From: Planctomycetota bacterium
Lineage (GTDB): Bacteria; Planctomycetota; Phycisphaerae; WQYP01
Length of the DNA: 5,859 bases
NCBI GenBank assembly: GCA_021838985.1
Contig: JAKCCC010000143.1
Location: forward strand, 1-5,859
Direction: 5' to 3'
Shown here: piece by piece, positions 1-5,845 of the stretch
Layout: each line of letters opens with the position of its first letter
How positions within the stretch are numbered: the first letter of the stretch is position 1
The notes under the pieces: model-generated
What the model was told of the DNA's origin: nothing
The model's input: only the letters and a program-made list of their open reading frames with translations
The model's database searches: none
Position numbers and translations under genes: made by a program

Positions 1-540
1 TTGATCAACGCGTACAACGCGTTCACACTGCGGCTGATCCTGGATCATTATCCGGCCATTCGGTCGATTCGGGATATTCCCGCTGACAAACGTTGGGCCT
101 GGGTTCACTGGAACATAGGCGGCAGGTTGTACAGCCTCGAACAGATCGAATTGATGCTGCGCAGCGACTTTGCCGATCCGCGGATTCATTTCGCCATCAA
201 CTGTGCATCCATCGGCTGTCCGCCATTGCGCCGCGAGGCTTATGAAGCGGCGACCCTTAACGCCCAACTCAACAGCCAGGCCCAAATCGTCAACAACGAT
301 CCGCGATGGGTGCGCCTTTCCCGCGGTGGCCATAGGCTGCACCTGACTAGCATTTACCAGTGGTACGGCGGCGACTTCGAACAGGCCGCCGGCTCGGTGC
401 TCACATTCGTCGCCCGGTATAACCAGCACGTCGCTGCAGAATTAGCGAAGGGTGCTGCTCCGGACGTAGTGTTTATGCCTTACAACTGGAACTTGGACAG
501 TATCCAGAATAGGCTGGCGCAAAGGGGGGGGAAAAAATAA
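1..540 (+). CDS. DUF547 domain protein, 5'-truncated by the window edge
   Basis: This is the C-terminal part of a DUF547 protein; the first codon (TTG) is most likely an internal Leu, because the family normally has more sequence before the INAYNAFTL motif seen at residues 2-10. Other family marks are HWNIGG (36-41), the FAINCASIGCPPL block (64-76) with Cys68 and Cys73, and the terminal PYNWNLD (160-166). About 179 codons are visible. DUF547 proteins have no settled biochemical function; many bacterial members are exported and sit beside redox or membrane genes. A signal peptide would lie outside the window and cannot be judged. The stop is two bases from the next start, so the two genes are surely co-transcribed. 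The last codons run through a G8-A6 tract that also serves as the next gene's ribosome binding site. The family call is firm; the role is unknown. Confidence 0.88.
   Translation: MINAYNAFTLRLILDHYPAIRSIRDIPADKRWAWVHWNIGGRLYSLEQIELMLRSDFADPRIHFAINCASIGCPPLRREAYEAATLNAQLNSQAQIVNNDPRWVRLSRGGHRLHLTSIYQWYGGDFEQAAGSVLTFVARYNQHVAAELAKGAAPDVVFMPYNWNLDSIQNRLAQRGGKK
524..531 (+). promoter_or_regulatory. G8 tract acting as Shine-Dalgarno for the GTG start at 543
   Basis: Eight consecutive G residues, preceded by AAA and followed by A6, lie 11 bases before the GTG start of the oxidoreductase gene. This is the only purine-rich SD-like element available, and it supports GTG at 543 as the start. It lies wholly inside the last codons of the DUF547 gene, so translation of the two genes is probably coupled. 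Confidence 0.5.
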
Positions 541-542
541 CC

Positions 543-2078
543 GTGGCTACCGAAATCCTGGCAGAGATTCCATCTCTGGCTCCGCTGGACCCGTACAACC
601 GGCAATTACAGCAGAATGTGCATCCACCGGAATGGGTCAACCCCCTCCCCAAGCCGTGCTACGACCTAGCGGTCATCGGCGCCGGCACCGCGGGACTGGT
701 CTGCGCGGCGGGGGCGGCGGGGCTGGGGGCCAGCGTGGCCCTGATTGAAAGAAGCCTGATGGGCGGGGATTGCCTCAACGTAGGTTGCGTGCCATCCAAG
801 GCCTTGATTCGGGCGGCACGGGCCTGCCATGACGTACGCGAGGCCGGCCTTTTCGGAGTGCCAATACGGGATAGTCTTGAAGTGGATTTTCCGGCGGTCA
901 TGCAGCGGCTGCGACAATTACGGGCCGACTTAAGTGGCCATGATTCTGCACAACGGTTCCGCAGTCTTGGCGTGGACGTATTTATCGGCGAAGGGCGCTT
1001 CCTTGATCGCCGCTCCATCGGTATCGGGCGGAACGTGTTGCGGTTCCGTAAGGCGGTGATCGCCACCGGCGCCCGTGCGGTTGATTTACCTATCCCGGGT
1101 CTGGCCGAGACTGGTTACCTGACCAATGAGAATGTCTTTTGTCTTACGGCGCGGCCAGCCCGTCTGGCGGTCATCGGCGGCGGGCCGATTGGATGCGAAT
1201 TGGCGCAAGCGTTTGCCCGGCTCGGCTCTCAGGTCTTTTTGTTGGAGCAACAACGTCAGTTGTTACCGCGGGAAGACCGGGACGCCGCCGCCATGGTCGA
1301 CAAATCGTTGATTCACGATGGGGTTCAGATCAATTGTTGCTGTAACATTAAATCGGTCACGTCGCGCGACAACCGGAAATGTCTCGCCCTGGAATGTCCA
1401 GACGCCGCCAGCGAATTATGTGTGGATGAAATTCTCATTGGGGTGGGTCGGGCGCCCAACGTGGAAGGACTGAATCTGGAGGCGGCGGGCGTTGGGTACG
1501 ATAAACGTGGCGTGCAGGTGGATGATTTTCTGTGCACCGCCAACAGGCGCATCTTCGCGGCCGGCGACATTTCTTCACCCTATAAGTTCACGCACGCGGC
1601 CGAGGCCATGGCTCGCATCGTGATCCACAATGCGCTGTTCTTCGGCCGCAAGAGAGTCAGTGCGCTGACGGTCCCTTGGTGCACCTTTACCGATCCGGAA
1701 GTGGCGCATGTGGGACTCTATCCGGCAGAAGCTGAAAAACTGGGAATCATCTTGGATACCGTCATGGTGCCATTGGAACAAGTGGACCGGGCCGTATTGG
1801 ATTCTGAAACCACCGGCTTTTTGAAAGTGCACGTGCGGAAAGATTCCGGTCAAATTCTCGGCGCTACGCTAGTGGCCCGCCATGCCGGGGAGATGCTCTC
1901 GGAAATCACGCTGGCGATGACGGCGGGGGTGAGCCTGGGAAAGGTCGCCTCGGTGATTCACCCCTATCCCACCCAGGCTGCGGTCATCAAACAGGCGGCC
2001 GATGCGTATAACCGCCGGCGCTTGACGCCGCGGGTCAGACAACTGTTGGGATTCATTCTTAAAACCAATCGCTGGTGA
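543..2078 (+). CDS. MerA/lipoamide dehydrogenase-like FAD disulfide oxidoreductase (not a canonical mercuric reductase)
   Basis: A 511-residue class I pyridine nucleotide-disulfide oxidoreductase, predicted cytoplasmic. Domains in order: an extra N-terminal segment (1-40); the FAD-binding GAGTAG (46-51); redox-active CLNVGC with Cys77 and Cys82; the NAD(P)-binding GGGPIG (212-217); the second FAD contact AAGD (339-342); and a dimerisation domain from about 375 containing HPYPT (473-477). At the site where lipoamide dehydrogenase and glutathione reductase carry the catalytic His-Glu pair there are Tyr475 and Ala480; Tyr there is a mercuric reductase trait. However, the N-terminal heavy-metal domain and the C-terminal vicinal Cys pair of MerA are both absent. 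It belongs to the common but uncharacterised group usually labelled 'mercuric reductase' or 'dihydrolipoyl dehydrogenase family'. Electrons should pass from NAD(P)H through FAD to the disulfide; the final acceptor is unknown. The GTG start follows a G-rich SD. Confidence 0.92.
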   Translation: MATEILAEIPSLAPLDPYNRQLQQNVHPPEWVNPLPKPCYDLAVIGAGTAGLVCAAGAAGLGASVALIERSLMGGDCLNVGCVPSKALIRAARACHDVREAGLFGVPIRDSLEVDFPAVMQRLRQLRADLSGHDSAQRFRSLGVDVFIGEGRFLDRRSIGIGRNVLRFRKAVIATGARAVDLPIPGLAETGYLTNENVFCLTARPARLAVIGGGPIGCELAQAFARLGSQVFLLEQQRQLLPREDRDAAAMVDKSLIHDGVQINCCCNIKSVTSRDNRKCLALECPDAASELCVDEILIGVGRAPNVEGLNLEAAGVGYDKRGVQVDDFLCTANRRIFAAGDISSPYKFTHAAEAMARIVIHNALFFGRKRVSALTVPWCTFTDPEVAHVGLYPAEAEKLGIILDTVMVPLEQVDRAVLDSETTGFLKVHVRKDSGQILGATLVARHAGEMLSEITLAMTAGVSLGKVASVIHPYPTQAAVIKQAADAYNRRRLTPRVRQLLGFILKTNRW

Positions 2079-2081
2079 AGT

Positions 2082-2100
2082 CTCCGTTGCGTTGACGGAG
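2082..2100 (+). other. Small intercistronic hairpin
   Basis: CTCCGT (2082-2087) and ACGGAG (2095-2100) are perfect reverse complements around a 7-base loop, starting four bases after the oxidoreductase stop. No T tract follows, so it is a poor terminator. It could protect or process the mRNA between the oxidoreductase and DsrE genes, or be chance. Confidence 0.3.
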
Positions 2101-2119
2101 CCACCGCCGAGCCCATTTC

Positions 2120-2124
2120 AGGAG
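2120..2124 (+). promoter_or_regulatory. Shine-Dalgarno AGGAG that selects ATG 2132
   Basis: AGGAG ends one base before an ATG at 2126 and seven bases before a second in-frame ATG at 2132. The seven-base spacing is the usual one, while one base is too close for initiation, so the start is placed at 2132. Confidence 0.65.
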
Positions 2125-2131
2125 TATGTCG

Positions 2132-2488
2132 ATGGCCAAGATGTGTGTGCTGTTACTGGCGGACACGGCCACGCCGGAGGCGATGGGACGCATGGCCAAT
2201 GCACTGACTACGGTGATGGAATGTGATGAGGCCGGCGATGACGTGGTGCTGATTTTCGACGGCGCGGCTACCCGCTGGGTGGGCGAATTATCCAGATCGG
2301 ATCACAAGTACCATGCGGCATTTCAACAAATCCGATATCGTCTCAGGGCCGTTTGTAGCTATTGCGCCAACGCCTACGGGGTGGCGGACCAGATTCGCGC
2401 CGCCGGATTGCCCTTGAGTAATGAATTTCGAGGGCATCCCAGCATTCGGACACTCGTCAACGCTGGCTATACGGTCCTCAGCTTTTGA
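2132..2488 (+). CDS. DsrE family protein with CxxC
   Basis: A 118-residue cytoplasmic protein of the DsrE/DsrF-like fold. It opens with the hydrophobic strand MCVLLLAD (4-11), followed by a helix (about 15-30), strand DDVVLIFDGAATRW (36-49), the Cys-bearing segment VCSYCANAYGV (74-84), and an end strand YTVLSF (113-118). DsrE relatives such as TusD and DsrE carry sulfur as a persulfide on a conserved Cys; here Cys75 and Cys78 form a CxxC, which could hold a persulfide or a reversible disulfide. Length is normal for a single-domain member. The start at 2132 is preferred over 2126 because of SD spacing. It follows the disulfide oxidoreductase by 53 bases in the same direction, so that enzyme is a reasonable candidate redox partner (inference). 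It is not part of a visible dsr, tus or sox cluster. Confidence 0.85.
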   Translation: MAKMCVLLLADTATPEAMGRMANALTTVMECDEAGDDVVLIFDGAATRWVGELSRSDHKYHAAFQQIRYRLRAVCSYCANAYGVADQIRAAGLPLSNEFRGHPSIRTLVNAGYTVLSF

Positions 2489-2539
2489 GTCACTGTAAAC
2501 CTCCGGCGCCACCTACGACTAAATGTAACACGTGCCTAT

Positions 2540-2545
2540 AGAGGA
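2540..2545 (+). promoter_or_regulatory. Shine-Dalgarno AGAGGA that selects ATG 2553
   Basis: The GAGG core (2541-2544) lies eight bases before ATG 2553. An in-frame GTG at 2532 lies upstream of this SD and has no SD of its own. ATG 2553 also places a positively uncharged but clearly hydrophobic signal peptide at the N-terminus, so the later start is chosen. Confidence 0.6.
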
Positions 2546-2552
2546 AATACAC

Positions 2553-3557
2553 ATGCCAGCTATCCATGGGTGCGGAGTGGGATGCGGAGGCATCGCTTCG
2601 CTATGTCTGGCCGCGGTATGCGCGGTTGCGTCGCCAACGGCACAGGCTTCGGCGGGAGGCGATGCGAAACCGGCGGATGGTCTCGACATCAACTCATTGC
2701 AGCCCGCCTCGCTATTCTTGGGTAAGGCGCCGCCTGCCGGCGATTCATCCCGATATTTCTTTGACCTGCTCGACCATCGCAGCAGGCTGGCCAAGGGATT
2801 CTTTCCAGGGACGTTTCTCGCCGCTAACGTCGCCGCCCAGCGTGAAATCGCAATGACGTGGTATCACTTTGAACGCGGCAACGAACAACTGGACCTGTTT
2901 TACAATGAATTCAAATGGGGCCTGGATCAATGGACTGTCGAATTCCAGGCGCCTTACCAGCATGAACACGTGTCGTATCCCGACGCCGCGCCGGGCGAGT
3001 CAACCAGCAGGAATATCGACGGCCTGGCCAATTTTGCGGTGGTTATGCGTTCGCCGATCTACCAATATGCCAGCAGGAACGGAAATGTCGATTATTCGCT
3101 GGTTTCCGGTTTGGCAATCGATCCGCCTTCTGGTTCGGCAGTAAGCACCGGTACAACGATTTCGCCTCGTCTGATGCAGGCCATCGCGCTGAGCGACCAT
3201 TTCAGTGTGATGACCAGCGTCGGACTGGCATTTCTGACCGGCTCGCATCAGGACGGCCAGAAAAATATCACCTGGGACACCGTGCTGGGCTACAACATTT
3301 ATCATAAGGACCTGCCCCTGCCGGGAATCGCGGACATTACGCCCGTATTTGAAATTGTCGGCTCCGATCCCGTGTCCGGCGTAGACGTGGACCGGCAATC
3401 GATCACGACGCTTTTCGGCGTGGAAATCAATCCCGAACCGAAATGGGGCTATCTGACGCCCTATATAGGCGTGGGCGCAGGACCAGCCATCACCAGCGCC
3501 GCGCGACGTGGCGGGGACTGGGTACTGTCGGCGTACGTGGCGTTTGCGCTGCCCTGA
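2553..3557 (+). CDS. Exported outer-membrane beta-barrel-like protein (phenol-MetA/transporter-like)
   Basis: A 334-residue protein with a probable Sec signal peptide: a hydrophobic run at 13-28 and a likely cleavage after Ala-Ser-Ala (32-34). No lipobox fits the Cys residues in the signal. The mature part alternates polar and hydrophobic residues in short segments typical of barrel strands, for example QWTVEFQAPYQHEHV (126-140), HFSVMTSVGLAFLTG (216-230), KNITWDTVLGYNIYH (237-251), YLTPYIGVGAGPAI (300-313) and the final DWVLSAYVAFALP. Pairs of strands joined by polar loops recall the 'MetA-pathway of phenol degradation' outer-membrane family, whose members are putative transporters; this family match is from pattern, not alignment. 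The last residue is Pro rather than the usual aromatic beta-signal residue. It sits 64 bases after the DsrE gene, same strand. Substrate unknown. Confidence 0.7.
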   Translation: MPAIHGCGVGCGGIASLCLAAVCAVASPTAQASAGGDAKPADGLDINSLQPASLFLGKAPPAGDSSRYFFDLLDHRSRLAKGFFPGTFLAANVAAQREIAMTWYHFERGNEQLDLFYNEFKWGLDQWTVEFQAPYQHEHVSYPDAAPGESTSRNIDGLANFAVVMRSPIYQYASRNGNVDYSLVSGLAIDPPSGSAVSTGTTISPRLMQAIALSDHFSVMTSVGLAFLTGSHQDGQKNITWDTVLGYNIYHKDLPLPGIADITPVFEIVGSDPVSGVDVDRQSITTLFGVEINPEPKWGYLTPYIGVGAGPAITSAARRGGDWVLSAYVAFALP

Positions 3558-3725
3558 CCGTGGGCCGCGGTGTGTAAGAATGTCGCGCCCGCCACGACAA
3601 ACAGTCTGTCATATGAACTGGGCGTTAATGTGAAAGGCGATTGGCGTTTCTCCCCAACGTTACCATGCCGCGGTGGAGCGGTTGGCAAACGGTTCCGTGG
3701 TTTGGCCTTGCAAAGGAGTTTTACC
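3558..3725 (+). other. 168-base intergenic region before the DUF302 gene
   Basis: I see no gene here. An open frame from GTG 3570 joins the DUF302 gene in frame, but its first 52 codons are compositionally mixed, carry no SD and would bury the signal peptide, so they are treated as untranslated. The nonamer TTACCATGC occurs at 3660-3668 and again at 3721-3729, over the real start. No -35/-10 pair with proper spacing is convincing. It is the largest gap in the plus-strand run and the most likely place for an internal promoter. Confidence 0.4.
3714..3718 (+). promoter_or_regulatory. Shine-Dalgarno AGGAG that selects ATG 3726
   Basis: An AGGAG inside CAAAGGAGTT lies seven bases before ATG 3726. 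It fixes the start of the DUF302 protein at a Met followed by a classic signal peptide, rejecting the upstream in-frame GTG at 3570. Confidence 0.75.
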
Positions 3726-4220
3726 ATGCGAAGGCAAAAAGGAATCTGGTGGGCGGTATTAGCGGCAGGGGTTTTGGTTGGCGGTGTGACCGGGGGCGTT
3801 TTCGCCCAAGGCTCAGACACGAGCTATGTACCGACCGGCCCGGGCGTGGCCGTGGCCACGCCGGCCTCCGTGTCCCAAACGATCAGTAAGCTCAAGCAGG
3901 CTGTAGCCCACGGCGGCATGATGGTTATAGGCCAACTCAACCAGGGCAAAGTGCTTGCGATCGCTGGTCTGCACGTGCAATCGGAGACGCTATTCGTCGG
4001 CAGTCCGCGCGTCGGAAAAATGCTCTTCTCGGCCGATCCTGGCGTTGGTGTCGTGGTTCCGATACGCATCAACGTCTACCAGGATGCCGCGGGCGACACG
4101 GTGGTGCGCTACATTCCACCATCCACATTGCTCGATAAGTTCCACAATCCGAAGCTGACCAGGATCGCCAAGATGCTCGATAAGAAACTGCAGCAGTTGA
4201 CATCCATGATCGGGCATTGA
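3726..4220 (+). CDS. Exported DUF302 domain protein
   Basis: A 164-residue protein with a clear signal peptide: basic MRRQK, a hydrophobic core at 8-26, and likely cleavage at VFA-QG (27/28). The mature part is a DUF302 domain (about 45-140): an initial helix SVSQTISKLKQAV (48-60), a central strand around ETLFVGSPRVGKMLF (87-101), the VVVPIRINVYQD strand (109-120) and VVRYIPPSTLLDKF (126-139), followed by a charged C-terminal helix (143-160). DUF302 has a compact alpha/beta fold with no proven enzyme activity; exported forms are frequent in sulfur-oxidising and other environmental proteobacteria. There is no Cys in the protein, so it cannot itself be a thiol relay; a binding role is conceivable. 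It is followed after 23 bases by a strong intrinsic terminator, making it the probable last gene of the unit. Confidence 0.87.
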   Translation: MRRQKGIWWAVLAAGVLVGGVTGGVFAQGSDTSYVPTGPGVAVATPASVSQTISKLKQAVAHGGMMVIGQLNQGKVLAIAGLHVQSETLFVGSPRVGKMLFSADPGVGVVVPIRINVYQDAAGDTVVRYIPPSTLLDKFHNPKLTRIAKMLDKKLQQLTSMIGH

Positions 4221-4243
4221 CCGCGCACTTGTCGCCCTCAGGT

Positions 4244-4278
4244 GCGATGGCGACTCACCGTGGGCCGCCATCGCTTTT
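4244..4278 (+). terminator. Intrinsic terminator after the DUF302 gene
   Basis: GCGATGGCG (4244-4252) and CGCCATCGC (4266-4274) are a perfect 9-base inverted repeat. After one A-C mismatch the stem continues with C4254-G4264, T4255-G4263 (wobble), C4256-G4262 and A4257-T4261, closing on a three-base loop. The stem is followed at once by TTTT (4275-4278) and then CC. The short T tract is the only weak point. It begins 23 bases after the DUF302 stop and ends 12 bases before the ATG of the membrane protein gene, so transcripts entering that gene must read through or start within the hairpin region. Confidence 0.72.
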
Positions 4279-4290
4279 CCAGAGTATGGC

Positions 4291-5006
4291 ATGCGTGCCG
4301 GTTGTGGCGAGGAAATCGCTCTCGCCGGTCTGGTCCTTCTATGTGCCGGGGTATCGCCCAATATCTTTGTGGCCGCGCAGGCCGGCTACGCGAACATGGA
4401 AATCCTTGCGCTCTGGCTGCTGCTGCCATCCATCGGAGTGCTGGTGGCGACGCTGGGACTGGCAAGATGGCGCGGCCACCGCCGCTTGAGCAATCGGCTA
4501 CGCGTAGGGCTACTGGCCGGGGTCATCGGCACAGTGGGTCTGGAGGCGGTTCGCATCACCAGCTTCCGCGCCTTCAACGGCATGCCAGGTGATCTACCAC
4601 AGTTGTTCGGCGTGCTTTTGCTGAACCGCTTTATGGAAGGTCCATCAACGTGTTCCACCGTTCTGGGCTACCTGTACCACTTCTGGAATGGCGCTTGCTT
4701 TGGAATAATTGTCGCCATCATCCTGGGAAAGCGTCACTGGTTCTGGGGAACCATCTACGGCCTCCTGGTTGGAACGGGGTTTCTGTTAAGCCCCGCGACC
4801 ACGGCACTGGGTGTAGGATTGTTGCATCCCATATGCCCAGCATGCAAATTACAGCTGGTCTTGCACACTTGGTATTGGGGACGGTATTGGGATTGCTCGG
4901 CGGCCGCTGGATTCGTGACTGCGGCTGGTTGTTCAGCAGACCCGTGCGCCCAGAGAGCATCACCCGCAGCGCTCAAATACAAGAATCAGATGAGAAAGCT
5001 GGATAG
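4291..5006 (+). pseudogene. Polytopic inner-membrane protein interrupted by a -1 frameshift near 4833
   Basis: The first frame, from ATG 4291, encodes about 181 residues with hydrophobic segments near 9-31 (possibly a signal peptide), 37-57, 72-85, 103-111, 122-145 and 151-177. After HPI (ATA 4831-4833) it becomes a Cys- and Arg-rich non-membrane tail that runs to 5169 into the opposing glycosyltransferase. The overlapping frame at ATG 4833 instead gives MPSMQITAGLAHLVLG, then a Gly-rich hydrophobic helix ending GGRWIRD and a polar tail stopping at TAG 5004-5006. Joined, the product is about 238 residues with a natural final membrane helix. The H-x3-NG-x2-FG pattern (130-138) resembles small membrane proteins of the DUF6789 type, but I do not claim family membership. 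The SD is weak (AGAG 4281-4284); ATG 4396 is an alternative start. The break could be a true mutation or a sequence error; no slippery heptamer is present. Confidence 0.65.
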
Positions 5007-5091
5007 CGTCAGGCGTGCTGCTCACGATGATCGTCCAGGATTTCGGCATTCCAGGGTGTGGACCGACTGCCATTGCGATTTTTCCTTTTCA

Positions 5092-5120
5092 TTGCTCCAT
5101 GCCGATCAGACAAGGAGCAA
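5092..5120. terminator. Possible hairpin between convergent genes
   Basis: TTGCTCC (5092-5098) and GGAGCAA (5114-5120) are reverse complements. After an A-A mismatch two further pairs (T5100-A5112, G5101-C5111) can form inside. It lies just past the 3' end of the minus-strand glycosyltransferase and past the corrected end of the membrane protein gene, as a shared terminator would. Neither strand has a good T tract after the stem, so this is tentative. The rest of 5007-5125 holds nothing I can name. Confidence 0.3.
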
Positions 5121-5125
5121 GGCTG

Positions 5126-5845
5126 TTAGGTTTGCCCCGGCGCGGCATTGGGGCGCCGGCGGGTGTTGAGCCACTCCTGTGCGATGGTGCAGAGGATTTT
5201 AGCACCCGCCGAGACAACACCGCGCAGCGTCCCGGAAATTTTAGAGCGGCCGATTCGCCGGCGATAATCCACTGGAATTTCTTCAATACGCAATTCCGCC
5301 ACCACCGCGCGAATCTGCATTTGGACCGTCCAGCCGAAGTTCTGATCATCCATGTGAAGGTGCTCGAGACTGGACCGGCGAATCGCGCGGAAGGGTCCCA
5401 GGTCGGTATAACAATGACCCCAGAAAAGGCGAATCAGCCGGCACGCGAGCCAGTTGCCAAAACGTTGCTGCAGCAATAAGGCGCCCTTTTGGCGCAGTCC
5501 CAAGGTGCGCGAACCCAGAACGAAGTCGGCGCGACCTTCGGCGATCGGTCGCACCAGCCGCTCCATTCGTTCCGGGTAATCGCTCAGATCGCCATCCAGA
5601 AACACCACGATGTCCGCATCCCCGGCCGCAGCGCACCCAGCCAAACACGCTTGGCCGTAACCGCGCTGTGGCTCGGTGATAACCACAGCCCCCGCCTGCC
5701 GGGCGCGCTCGGCCGTGGCATCCGTGGAACCATTGTCAACGACAATGGTCTGTCTGACCCAAGGCGGAATGGAAGTGATGACCCGGCCGATCGATTCCTG
5801 CTCGTTGAGCGCGGGAATGACGACCACGACCCGTGGTGTGGCCAA
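5126..5845 (-). CDS. Family 2 glycosyltransferase (polyprenyl-phosphate mannosyl/glucosyltransferase-like)
   Basis: A GT-A fold GT2 enzyme, 239 residues from a TTG at 5845. Motifs: VVVVIPALNE (6-15), nucleotide-binding VVDNGSTD (35-42), the metal-binding DGD (84-86) in FLDGDLSDYP, LGSRTLG (110-116), DLGPFRAI (148-155), the acceptor-site FGW (170-172) and the RRIGRSKISGT segment (197-207) typical of the dolichyl-phosphate mannose synthase-like subgroup. These transfer a sugar from a nucleotide sugar to a lipid phosphate or related acceptor at the inner face of the membrane. No C-terminal membrane anchors follow, so it would be soluble or peripheral. The frame stays open upstream to the window edge (residues E-K-R-D precede the TTG) and the SD is weak, so the true start may lie outside. 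It converges on the plus-strand genes and belongs to another transcription unit. Sugar and acceptor cannot be told. Confidence 0.88.
   Translation of the reverse strand: MATPRVVVVIPALNEQESIGRVITSIPPWVRQTIVVDNGSTDATAERARQAGAVVITEPQRGYGQACLAGCAAAGDADIVVFLDGDLSDYPERMERLVRPIAEGRADFVLGSRTLGLRQKGALLLQQRFGNWLACRLIRLFWGHCYTDLGPFRAIRRSSLEHLHMDDQNFGWTVQMQIRAVVAELRIEEIPVDYRRRIGRSKISGTLRGVVSAGAKILCTIAQEWLNTRRRPNAAPGQT

Noticed and set aside
659..1066. Minus-strand open frame of 135 codons inside the oxidoreductase gene
   Set aside because: Arg/Pro/Ser-rich shadow of a firmly identified gene, as expected in GC-rich DNA.
543..2078. Calling the flavoenzyme merA or lpd
   Set aside because: It lacks the heavy-metal domain and C-terminal CC of MerA, and lacks the His/Glu pair of lipoamide dehydrogenase; neither symbol is justified.
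2532..2552. GTG 2532 as the start of the barrel protein
   Set aside because: It lies before the SD at 2540-2545 and would put charged residues (MPIEEIH) ahead of the signal peptide.
3557..4268. Dodecamer ACCGTGGGCCGC at 3557-3568 and 4257-4268
   Set aside because: Both follow gene ends, which is suggestive, but only the second lies in a real terminator hairpin; the first has no comparable stem or T tract. Probably chance.
4217..4592. Overlapping plus-strand open frames starting at 4217 and 4242
   Set aside because: Their products are Arg/Pro/Trp-rich, non-membrane and cross the terminator; the frame from 4291 gives coherent membrane helices.
4825..4860. Programmed -1 ribosomal frameshift in the membrane protein
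   Set aside because: No slippery heptamer and no obvious downstream stem-loop; a one-base deletion or sequence error is simpler.
5015..5479. Plus-strand open frame of 154 codons
   Set aside because: It lies antisense to the glycosyltransferase, which has all GT2 motifs; the plus-strand product has no recognisable motif and no SD.
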